From Propionibacterium sp. (GTDB taxonomy: Bacteria > Actinomycetota > Actinomycetes > Propionibacteriales > Propionibacteriaceae), in assembly GCA_012719335.1 (NCBI GenBank), contig JAAYAO010000257.1, positions 1 to 8,316 on the forward strand: a DNA stretch of 8,316 nucleotides, in the 5' to 3' direction. The notes below the pieces were generated by a model that saw only the letters and a list, made by a program, of their open reading frames with translations, was not told where the DNA came from and made no database searches. Below, piece by piece: positions 1 to 5,240 of this stretch (position 1 is its first letter; every line of letters starts with the position of its first letter). Both the position numbers and the translations under genes were made by a program.

Positions 1-275
1 ACGCGTACGCCCTGGCGAATCTGACGATTACCTATGTGGGTGAGGAATCCGGTACTCCGTGGGAGGTCGGCGTCGCCTACGTGACCTCGGACGGCAACGT
101 GACCGACACCTTCGACAACATCGCAGTCGGCCCGGAACCGCTCAGCGACAGCGAGCTGTACACCGGTGCGAGCGCCACCGGCAACGTGGTTCTGCACGTC
201 CCGCAAGGCGATGACGGCTTGCTGCGCATCAACGCCGGCATGCTCGCCGACGACGTATTCGTCGCCATCAAGTAG
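1..275 (+). CDS. C-terminal part of a DUF4352-like (immunoglobulin-like) probable secreted protein
   Basis: The reading frame is open from base 3 and ends at TAG 273-275, giving 90 visible residues; the true start lies upstream of the window. The fragment begins AYALANLTITYVGEESG and ends ADDVFVAIK. It shows alternating beta-strand-like hydrophobic residues, a run of acidic and Asn-rich turns, and a GASATGNVVLHVP segment. This pattern (comparison of added molecules to a conserved strand, then a final VFVAIK strand) resembles the C-terminal half of DUF4352/telokin-like domains, which in actinomycetes usually sit outside the membrane behind a signal peptide or lipobox. That N-terminal part is not visible, so localisation is inferred. 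An internal GTG at 36 could be called as a start, but the coding pattern continues upstream of it, so it is probably not the start. No function can be assigned beyond the fold. A hairpin terminator follows 16 nt after the stop. Confidence 0.6.
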   Translation, partial: AYALANLTITYVGEESGTPWEVGVAYVTSDGNVTDTFDNIAVGPEPLSDSELYTGASATGNVVLHVPQGDDGLLRINAGMLADDVFVAIK

Positions 276-291
276 ACCTTTCGAGGCACAA

Positions 292-329
292 CGGGTACCG
301 CCCGGGAACACGTTCCGTGGCGGTACCCG
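292..329 (+). terminator. Strong hairpin downstream of the DUF4352-like gene
   Basis: CGGGTACCGCC at 292-302 pairs perfectly with GGCGGTACCCG at 319-329, an 11-bp stem. Inside it, GGAAC (305-309) and GTTCC (312-316) can pair as a second nested stem. It begins 16 nt after the upstream stop codon. There is no T-run after it, so it is a GC-rich, U-less terminator or 3'-end stabiliser rather than a textbook intrinsic terminator. Confidence 0.6.
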
Positions 330-471
330 GTTCGCCGTCCGGACGCAGTGACCCGGTCCCGGCCGGTCCCCGCGGCGGGCGACCCCGTGTGGGCGATGTG
401 CAATGTGTCACGACGCGGTGTGCCGGCAGTACCACCGAGGAGGTGCAGGACATCAACCACCCCGGCCCCAG

Positions 472-607
472 ATGAGCACCGGCCCCCAACCTGCGCCGCT
501 GCCCACCGCCGGCCCTCCGGGGGGCGCGGCATCTTACCGTCAACCGCCTCGCGGTGTGGACGGAGAAGTGGGACGAGCCGATCTACCTCGGCGTCGGGAT
601 GGGCTGA
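472..607 (+). pseudogene. Possible small gene with one frameshift in a G6 run
   Basis: ATG at 472 opens a frame that begins MSTGPQPAPLPTAGPPGG with G/C in nearly every third position until about base 525. There the pattern collapses (codons GCA TCT TAC CGT CAA). From the same point the next frame (codons starting at 524, 527...) becomes convincingly coding: HLTVNRLAVWTEKWDEPIYL, then GVGMG and TGA at 605-607. The two halves join if one G is removed from the six-G run at 519-524, giving a protein of about 44 residues. The ATG overlaps the TGA of a tiny upstream ORF (ATGA), and the stop lies only 4 nt from the pdxK stop on the other strand. No Shine-Dalgarno sequence is visible, and I do not recognise the product. 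It may be a decayed gene, a sequencing indel, or chance in GC-rich DNA. Confidence 0.3.
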
Positions 608-611
608 CGTT

Positions 612-1415
612 TCAGAGTTGACGCAACACGTCGAACGGCGTGTTCGCCGACACCCGGGCCTCGATGCCGCGAGTGATGAACTCCTTGGCGGTGCGGGCCG
701 CCTCCAGCGGAGCGGCACCCTTGGCCAGTTCGGCGGTGACGGCCGCGGCCAGCGAGCAACCTGCGCCGCTGACGGCGTGCTCCCCGATCTTGGGCGCGCT
801 CAGCACCTCGAGAGTGTCACCGTCGTAGAAGACGTCCATCGCGTCGGGCCCCTCGAGCCGCACCCCGCCCTTGGCCAGGACCGCGGCGCCGGAGGACTCG
901 TGGATCTTCTTCGCCGCGGTGATCAGGTCGTCCACGTCGTCGATCGCGTTCATGCCGGCCAGGGTCATCGCCTCGAAATGGTTCGGCGTGACGAAGGTGG
1001 CCAGCGGCAGGATCTTCTCGCGCAGCGCGGTGTCGGTGTCCAGGGCGGCACCGGGTTCCTGCCCCTTGCAGATCAGCACCGGGTCGACCAGCAGGTTGGT
1101 GAGGGGCTGGTCGGTCAGCGCGGCGGCGACCGTGTCGATGGTGACCGGGGTGCCGAGCATGCCGATCTTGACGTTGCGGATGTCGTAGGTGGCGAACTCG
1201 ACCTCCAACTGGTCGGCGATCACCTGCGGGTCCACCGGCACGAAGCGATGGTTCCAGTCGTTCTTCGGGTCGAAGCTGACAATGCAGGTCAGCGCGGCCA
1301 GCCCGAACACCCCCCGGGCCTGGAAGGTCTTCAGGTCGGCCTGGGCCCCGGCACCACCGGTGGCTTCGGAACCGGCGATGGTGAGGGCGATCGGCGGCTG
1401 CGTGGTCTGTGACAT
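612..1415 (-). CDS. pdxK: Pyridoxal kinase / HMP kinase, dual-cysteine ThiD-like (CC-PLK) type
   Basis: This is a 267-residue ribokinase-fold enzyme that phosphorylates pyridoxal/pyridoxine and, in some relatives, hydroxymethylpyrimidine, for PLP salvage in the cytosol. The N-terminal [20 protein letters not shown] (residues 11-30) is the ThiD/PdxK substrate-site signature, and DPKNDWNH (49-56) is shared with Bacillus PdxK. Two diagnostic cysteines are present: C116 in the lid (LICKG) and C220 in SGAGC, where most ribokinases have catalytic Asp (GAGD). That pair defines the CC-PLK subfamily described from Staphylococcus and Bacillus, in which the lid Cys traps pyridoxal as a hemithioacetal. 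TPNHFEA (143-149) and AKGG (181-184) fit the ATP-binding half. I chose ATG at 1413-1415. Upstream in-frame Met codons at 1425-1427, 1422-1424 and 1473-1475 add residues with no family resemblance. No strong Shine-Dalgarno is visible at any of them, so the start is uncertain by a few codons. It is transcribed divergently from the arsC-like gene. Confidence 0.85.
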   Translation of the reverse strand: MSQTTQPPIALTIAGSEATGGAGAQADLKTFQARGVFGLAALTCIVSFDPKNDWNHRFVPVDPQVIADQLEVEFATYDIRNVKIGMLGTPVTIDTVAAALTDQPLTNLLVDPVLICKGQEPGAALDTDTALREKILPLATFVTPNHFEAMTLAGMNAIDDVDDLITAAKKIHESSGAAVLAKGGVRLEGPDAMDVFYDGDTLEVLSAPKIGEHAVSGAGCSLAAAVTAELAKGAAPLEAARTAKEFITRGIEARVSANTPFDVLRQL

Positions 1416-1428
1416 AGCCGCCATCATC

Positions 1429-1436
1429 GCACGTGC
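1429..1436. promoter_or_regulatory. GCACGTGC palindrome in the pdxK leader
   Basis: A perfect 8-bp palindrome lies 13 nt upstream of the chosen pdxK start, in the 114-nt divergent intergenic region shared with the arsC-like gene. It could be an operator half of something larger. It could equally be chance in GC-rich DNA. Confidence 0.2.
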
Positions 1437-1516
1437 GGCGCAGTGTTTTTCACCCCGCCGCGAGGGGCCGGGCACTCATCCGCGGACGGTGCATTCCGGT
1501 CGGCCTCACAAGCCGG

Positions 1517-1522
1517 TAGGTT
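1517..1522 (+). promoter_or_regulatory. Candidate -10 element of a leaderless promoter for the arsC-like operon
   Basis: TAGGTT matches the actinobacterial TANNNT -10 consensus and ends 7 nt before the ATG at 1530. That spacing would put the transcription start on or next to the A of the start codon, giving a leaderless mRNA. No recognisable -35 is present, and only a weak AGG (1518-1520) is available as a Shine-Dalgarno. Absence of a ribosome binding site is consistent with leaderless initiation. Confidence 0.45.
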
Positions 1523-1529
1523 GACCGTC

Positions 1530-1892
1530 ATGGCTGAGTTGACAGTGCTGCACAACCCCCGGTGCTCGACCTCCCGCGCCGCCCTCGAGGCCACCGACGA
1601 GGCGGAGGTGACCCCCGACATCGTCCAGTATCTGAAGGATCCGCTGGATGCCGCCGCACTCGGTGACCTGCTGGACAAGCTCGAGGATCCGCCCACCGAC
1701 CTGGTGCGGCGGGACAAGAACTTCACCGAACTCGGCCTGGGCGAGGAGGACGTGCAAACCCGCGAGCAGGTGATCGCGGTGCTCACCGAGCATCCGCAGT
1801 TGATGCAGCGTCCCGTGCTGATCGCAGGCGACCGCGCGATCATCGGCCGCCCCAAGGACCGGGTTCCCGCCTTCCTGGCGGAATTGGGCTGA
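1530..1892 (+). CDS. ArsC/YfgD-family arsenate reductase-like protein (thioredoxin fold)
   Basis: This is a 120-residue single-domain protein of the glutaredoxin-linked ArsC/Spx family. The N-terminal strand leads into HNPRCSTSR (8-16), with C12 as the catalytic cysteine. The three arginines that in Escherichia coli ArsC surround the arsenate site are present at matching positions: R60 (LVRRDKNFTELGL), R94 (QRPVLI) and R107 (IGRP). C12 is the only cysteine, so reduction would depend on an external thiol partner. HNPRCS and the IGRP end look closer to the YfgD branch, whose physiological substrate is unclear, than to plasmid ArsC. No arsR, acr3 or arsB lies nearby, so arsenic resistance is not supported by context. 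The ATG at 1530 was chosen because the family begins just before the HNPRC strand and a -10 element fits it. It is the first gene of a tight unit, with the next gene 5 nt downstream. Confidence 0.8.
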   Translation: MAELTVLHNPRCSTSRAALEATDEAEVTPDIVQYLKDPLDAAALGDLLDKLEDPPTDLVRRDKNFTELGLGEEDVQTREQVIAVLTEHPQLMQRPVLIAGDRAIIGRPKDRVPAFLAELG

Positions 1893-1897
1893 GGCGC

Positions 1898-2125
1898 ATG
1901 TCGAAGGAACTGAACTTCGTCAAGGGTGTGTCACGACTGCACGCCTTCTACACCGAGCACGTCCGGATGCTGGCGCATGCCTACGACCTGCCCGATGAGG
2001 ACGCGGCGATGCTGCTGGATCGGTTCGGCTACCACAATGTGGCCCGCGAGATCCTGCGCCCGCCGAAGGTCGACCTGTTGAATCCGGATTCGTTGGGCAA
2101 CCCCGGGCCGAGCACGACCCAATGA
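1898..2125 (+). CDS. Small conserved-looking protein of unknown function (75 aa)
   Basis: I do not recognise this family. The ATG at 1898 is preceded by GAGG at 1891-1894, which itself overlaps the arsC-like stop codon, and the stop overlaps the next start (ATGA, 2122-2125). The gene is therefore embedded in a translationally coupled unit. Residues 1-55 are mixed and probably mostly helical. They carry aromatic and acidic residues (HAFYTEHVRMLAHAYDLPDE and LLDRFGYHNVAREI). The last 20 residues are Pro/Asn/Gly-rich and probably disordered (DLLNPDSLGNPGPSTTQ). There is no signal peptide, membrane segment, zinc-finger cysteine or helix-turn-helix. Its position between a thiol-redox protein and a BioF-P450 fusion suggests a role linked to one of them, but that is inference only. 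Codon use matches its neighbours, so the gene itself is likely real. Confidence 0.7.
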   Translation: MSKELNFVKGVSRLHAFYTEHVRMLAHAYDLPDEDAAMLLDRFGYHNVAREILRPPKVDLLNPDSLGNPGPSTTQ

Positions 2126-4374
2126 CCGATTCGCCACTGCTGCAGTGGCTCGATCAGCGCTCCCGGGTACGCACCGCCAAGGATCGCGAACGGCGTGCCG
2201 CCGCGCCGTCGCGACCCCCGCGGATCGATCTCGCCTCCAACGATTACCTCGGTCTGGCCCGCGACCAACGACTCGCCGAGGCCGCCGCGCACGCCGCGCG
2301 AGCATTCGGGGCCGGGGCGAGCGCCAGCCGGGTGGTGACCGGCACCCATCCGGTGCACGAGGACGTGGAGGCCGCGCTGTGCCGGCTGACCGGCCGGTCG
2401 TCGGCGCTGGTGTTCTCCAGCGGGTACACCGCCAACCTGGCGGTGATGTCGGCGCTCAGCGGGCCGGGCACCCTGCAGGTGCTGGACGAGCACGCGCACG
2501 CCTCGTTGCGCGACGGCGCCCGGGTCGGCCGGTCACCGCAGGCGGTGTTCGCCCACCAGGACCTGGCCGAGCTCGAACGGTTGCTGGCCGACCGCAGTCA
2601 ACCCCGGGCGATGGTGGTGGTCGAGTCGATCTACTCGGTGTTGGGTGACCGGGCCCCGTTGGCCGACCTGCACCGGATCTGCCGGGCACACGGCGCGCTG
2701 CTGGTGGTGGACGAGGCGCACTCCCTGGGGGTGGTGCCGGGGCGCTGCGCGGTGGCCGAGGACGACCTGGCCGAGGCCGAGGATGTGATCGTCACCGCCA
2801 CCTTGTCGAAGGCGCTCGGTGCGCAGGGCGGGGTGATCCTCGGGGGCGGGGCCGCCGGAGAACTGGTGCGGCGCCATTTCGTCAGCGAGGCCCGTTCGTT
2901 CATCTTCGACACCGGCCTCGCCCCGGCCGCCGCGGCCGCCGCCCTGGAGGCCTGCCGGATCATCGAGAACGACCCGGACGTGATCGCCCGCCTGCACCGC
3001 AACAGCGCCCGGGTGCGGGCCGCGTTGACCCGGTTCGACGATGCCGAGCCGGGAGCCGGGGCGGTGCATTCGGTGCCGGCCCCGTCGGCCGCGGTGGCGG
3101 TGGAGCTGACCGAACGGTTGGCCGCCGAGGACATCGCGGTGGGGTGTTTCCGGCCACCCTCCACCCCCGACGGTCGTTCCCGGTTGCGGGTGACCGCGAG
3201 TGCCGGGCACCGGCCGGCCGAACTGTTCGCCGCCCTCGACCGGGTGGTGGCGGTGCTGGCCGAGGCCCGCGGGGAGGCACCGACCGCCGAACCGCGGTGG
3301 CGTCGAGATGCCCTGCCCGACTATGTGCACGTCACCGAGCCCGACCTGGTGCGCGAGGTGTTGACCCGCACCGACGAGTTCGAGCCGACCAATGCGCTGA
3401 CCGCCGCCGTGGCGCTGACCCCGGACGCGCTGCGCACCCTGGCCCGATCCGGGTTCGCCCTGCCTCCGGTGTTGGCCTCGGCCACCGGCGAGCTGCACCG
3501 CACCACCCGCCGGGCGGTCACCGGCTTCTTCAGCCCGGCCCGGGTCGAGGCGGTCGTCCCGCTGATCCGGCAGTTGGCCCGGGCGGCCGCCGAACAGGTG
3601 GCGGCCCGTCCCGGCCGGGAGGTCGATCTGGGCGCCGCGGTGGCCGACCACCTGCCGGCCCGGGTGATGGCCGAGATGATGGGCACCCCCCTGCCCGACC
3701 GCGATGACCTGCACCGTTGGAGCCGGGACTCCCTGGAACTGTTCTGGGGCACCCCGAGCCCCGACCGGCAACTGCACCTGGCCGGGTCGGCCGCCGCCTT
3801 CCACACCTGGTTGCGCGGTGTGTTGCGGGCCTCGATCGCCGCCGACGGCGACGACCTGTGGGCCACCGTCGCCCGCACCGGGGTGAGCGAACGGCAGGTC
3901 TGTTCGTTGGCCTACTTCCTGATGATCGCCGGGCAGGAAACCACCTCGATGCTGACCCGCACCGTCCTGCTGCGGGCGTTGCAGGATCGGCCGACCTGGG
4001 CCGGGGCCGGGGCGGACGTGGCCGCGGCCCGCGAAGTCACCCGGCAGGTGCTGGCCGAGGAGTCCTCGGTGCCCACCTGGCGGCGCCGGGTCGGTGCCGA
4101 CACTACCCTCGATGGTTGCCCGCTGTCGGCCGGCACCGAAGTGCTGTTGGAGGTCAGCGGTCACCACCGCCCGGGCGACCGGGACGGGTTCGGGCTCGCC
4201 TTCGGCCACGGCCTGCACCGCTGCCTGGGCGCCGCTCTGGCCGAGACCGAGGCCACCCACATCCTGCACGAGACGGCCCGGGCGCTGCCCGGGGCGAGGT
4301 GGTCGGGCGCCGAACCTGCGTGGTGGCGGTTGTTGTCCTTCCGCACCCCACTGACCGTCCCGGCCCTGATCTGA
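2122..4374 (+). CDS. Fusion protein: BioF-like 8-amino-7-oxononanoate synthase + cytochrome P450
   Basis: One uninterrupted 750-residue frame holds two enzymes. Residues 1-384 are a complete PLP-dependent alpha-oxoamine synthase: SNDYLGL (39-45), GAGASASRVVTGTHPVHE (63-80), PLP-stacking H126 in HAS, VVDEAHSLG (D197, H200), and the Schiff-base lysine K230 in TLSKALGAQGG. RPPSTPDG..RLRVT (344-358) resembles the RPPTVP signature of BioF, which favours pimeloyl-thioester plus L-alanine as substrates. Residues about 391-750 are a cytochrome P450: HRTTR (H459, R463, heme propionate contact), the I-helix AGQETT (603-608) and the heme-ligand loop FGHGLHRCLG (694-703, C701). The P450 is somewhat short at its N-terminus, and its ExxR motif is out of register (see findings). 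No transmembrane anchor is seen, so it is probably cytosolic and needs separate ferredoxin/reductase partners, none of which are encoded here. The start overlaps the preceding stop (ATGA). A role in making and using a pimeloyl-type acyl chain, as BioI and BioF do in Bacillus, is attractive but unproven. A secondary-metabolite oxoamine synthase is the alternative. Confidence 0.9.
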   Translation: MTDSPLLQWLDQRSRVRTAKDRERRAAAPSRPPRIDLASNDYLGLARDQRLAEAAAHAARAFGAGASASRVVTGTHPVHEDVEAALCRLTGRSSALVFSSGYTANLAVMSALSGPGTLQVLDEHAHASLRDGARVGRSPQAVFAHQDLAELERLLADRSQPRAMVVVESIYSVLGDRAPLADLHRICRAHGALLVVDEAHSLGVVPGRCAVAEDDLAEAEDVIVTATLSKALGAQGGVILGGGAAGELVRRHFVSEARSFIFDTGLAPAAAAAALEACRIIENDPDVIARLHRNSARVRAALTRFDDAEPGAGAVHSVPAPSAAVAVELTERLAAEDIAVGCFRPPSTPDGRSRLRVTASAGHRPAELFAALDRVVAVLAEARGEAPTAEPRWRRDALPDYVHVTEPDLVREVLTRTDEFEPTNALTAAVALTPDALRTLARSGFALPPVLASATGELHRTTRRAVTGFFSPARVEAVVPLIRQLARAAAEQVAARPGREVDLGAAVADHLPARVMAEMMGTPLPDRDDLHRWSRDSLELFWGTPSPDRQLHLAGSAAAFHTWLRGVLRASIAADGDDLWATVARTGVSERQVCSLAYFLMIAGQETTSMLTRTVLLRALQDRPTWAGAGADVAAAREVTRQVLAEESSVPTWRRRVGADTTLDGCPLSAGTEVLLEVSGHHRPGDRDGFGLAFGHGLHRCLGAALAETEATHILHETARALPGARWSGAEPAWWRLLSFRTPLTVPALI

Positions 4375-4425
4375 TCGGCCGTCCGGTCGACGGAACAGGC
4401 CGGGGACACACTCTTCCGCGATCCG

Positions 4426-4431
4426 TACGCT
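4426..4431 (+). promoter_or_regulatory. Weak candidate -10 for the VOC gene
   Basis: TACGCT fits TANNNT and would start transcription about 20 nt before the VOC ATG. No convincing -35 is present. The 83-nt gap after the fusion gene also carries a small hairpin (CCGTC 4379-4383 with GACGG 4389-4393). The VOC gene may have its own promoter or be read through from upstream. Confidence 0.25.
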
Positions 4432-4446
4432 CCGAGGACGTCAACC

Positions 4447-4452
4447 GAGGAG
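4447..4452 (+). promoter_or_regulatory. Shine-Dalgarno of the VOC gene
   Basis: GAGGAG lies 5 nt before the ATG at 4458 and fixes this start over any upstream in-frame codon. Unlike the genes of the unit upstream, this one has a strong independent ribosome binding site. Confidence 0.75.
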
Positions 4453-4457
4453 CATCC

Positions 4458-4865
4458 ATGTCGAGCACGCCACCCGTCATCCCCTTCGTCAAACTGGTCA
4501 CCCACGACATCGAAGCGTTGGCCCCCTTCTACATCGAGGCCTTCGACTTCAAGATCGAGTACCGGGTCACCTCCGACGACGAGCCGGAATGGGCCCTGGA
4601 CGAGATCCTGATGCACAACGCCGTGGACGAGGGCACCACCCTGGTGTTGCTGTCCTTCCACAACCGCCCGGTCGTCGATGCCGGGGGCGTCATCCTGGGG
4701 ATGCGGGTCACCGACCTGCCGGCCACCCTGGACAAGGTCGTCGCCGCCGGCGGCACGATCACCCGTCCGCGGAAGGAGATGCCCGAGCACGGCGTCAAGG
4801 TCGCCTTCGTCGAAGACCCGCACGGCACGATGATCGAGATCATCGAGATGCTGCCGAAGGCCTGA
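4458..4865 (+). CDS. VOC (glyoxalase/bleomycin-resistance/dioxygenase superfamily) protein
   Basis: This is a 135-residue single-domain protein with the paired beta-alpha-beta-beta-beta layout of the vicinal-oxygen-chelate fold. The first module reads FVKLVTHDIEALAPFYIEAF (10-29). The second reads GVILGMRVTDLPATLDKVVA (77-96), then GVKVAFVEDPHGTMIEIIE (112-130), the latter being the usual closing DPxGxxIEL motif with E127 at the metal-ligand position. At the position where many members have the first metal-binding histidine (LxHVxLxV), this protein has F10, so canonical metal binding is doubtful. It could be a lyase, an isomerase-like enzyme or a binding protein; the substrate cannot be read from sequence. 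The gap to the fusion gene is 83 nt, and a strong GAGGAG stands 5 nt before the start. No gene follows for 375 nt. Confidence 0.8.
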   Translation: MSSTPPVIPFVKLVTHDIEALAPFYIEAFDFKIEYRVTSDDEPEWALDEILMHNAVDEGTTLVLLSFHNRPVVDAGGVILGMRVTDLPATLDKVVAAGGTITRPRKEMPEHGVKVAFVEDPHGTMIEIIEMLPKA

Positions 4866-4980
4866 CCTCCTGGTTCCTCCACCATCACCGTCACGTTGAC
4901 TGCGCCGGGATCGCACCGTCCCACGACGGAACCCGGCTCCCGCCCCTCTCCCTCACCGTCGCTGCCCACCCTTGTTGACG

Positions 4981-4992
4981 ACCGCCGGCGGT
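4981..4992. promoter_or_regulatory. Perfect palindrome ACCGCCGGCGGT
   Basis: This is a 12-bp perfect dyad preceded by TTGACG at 4975-4980, which looks like a -35 box, although no good -10 follows at 16-18 bp. It is a possible regulator site about 250 bp upstream of the gene at 5241. It could also be chance in GC-rich sequence. Confidence 0.25.
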
Positions 4993-5199
4993 GCGGCCCC
5001 GGATGGCCGAAACCGCAAGCGTGGAGGGAGTGGCGACCACTATGGCTTCGGGGCTGCTCAACACTTGAGGCTTCAGTCACGGGCGGGCGTCCATCACGCT
5101 GGTTGAGCCGGATCTCCCGCGCCCGTGTCGAAAACCAGCCCGCGTCGTGCACCGCGTCAACTGGACGGAACACCGCCACGCTGCCGGGCCGGTGGCTCC

Positions 5200-5217
5200 T
5201 ACCCTCACGGGTAACCC
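5200..5217 (+). promoter_or_regulatory. Overlapping small hairpins just upstream of the HxD...H gene
   Basis: TACCC (5200-5204) can pair with GGGTA (5209-5213), while GGGT (5209-5212) can instead pair with ACCC (5214-5217). A short T-run (5218-5221) follows. TACCCT itself fits a TANNNT -10. These readings exclude one another and none is strong. The element sits 23-40 nt before the start codon. Confidence 0.25.
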
Positions 5218-5229
5218 TTTTCGAGAATC

Positions 5230-5233
5230 GAGG
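5230..5233 (+). promoter_or_regulatory. Shine-Dalgarno for the gene at 5241
   Basis: GAGG stands 7 nt before the ATG at 5241. It supports this start over the open upstream frame that begins at 4896. Confidence 0.6.
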
Positions 5234-5240
5234 TTCGGCG

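Larger units (their letters stand above)
276..611. other. 336-nt stretch without an intact gene
   Basis: It holds the hairpin at 292-329 and otherwise no full-length gene. Two low-confidence pieces of coding-like sequence lie in it. One is a tiny plus-strand ORF (GTG 389 to TGA 473-475). The other is a frameshifted ORF (472-607) that ends 4 nt from the end of the convergent pdxK. I see no clear promoter, RNA gene or riboswitch here. Confidence 0.5.
4866..5240. other. 375-nt non-coding stretch upstream of the HxD...H protein
   Basis: No gene is supported here. Frames that run through it on both strands use poor third positions and show low-complexity Ser/Arg/Pro products. It contains a 12-bp perfect palindrome (4981-4992), a short hairpin cluster near the downstream gene (5200-5217) and the ribosome binding site at 5230-5233. 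I see no clear terminator for the VOC gene at its left end. Confidence 0.55.

Noticed and set aside
1530..1892. Arsenic-resistance operon
   Set aside because: Only an ArsC/YfgD-like gene is present. No arsR, arsenite pump or arsenic operator is nearby, and the gene is coupled to unrelated genes.
2086..2094. DSL motif near the C-terminus of the 75-aa protein, suggesting an acyl-carrier phosphopantetheine site
   Set aside because: It lies in a Pro/Gly-rich tail seven residues from the end, without the following helix or the length and fold of an acyl carrier protein.
2533..4269. Long open frame on the minus strand opposite the BioF-P450 gene
   Set aside because: It is a GC-skew shadow of the plus-strand gene: the product is His/Gly/Gln-rich without motifs, while the plus strand shows full domain signatures.
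4868..4925. Minus-strand sequence resembling the core of a cobalamin riboswitch (GGTGCGATCCCGGCGC... then CCAGGAGGTC like a B12 box)
   Set aside because: The conserved CCCGC core, the CCACTGG and GGGAAGG blocks and an exact B12 box are missing. It overlaps the end of the VOC gene in antisense, and no minus-strand gene follows that it could control.
4896..5240. N-terminal extension of the 351-aa protein to an ATG at 4896
   Set aside because: The extension is Ser/Arg/Pro-rich with poor third-position bias, while ATG 5241 has a GAGG at the right distance and begins the protein-like sequence.
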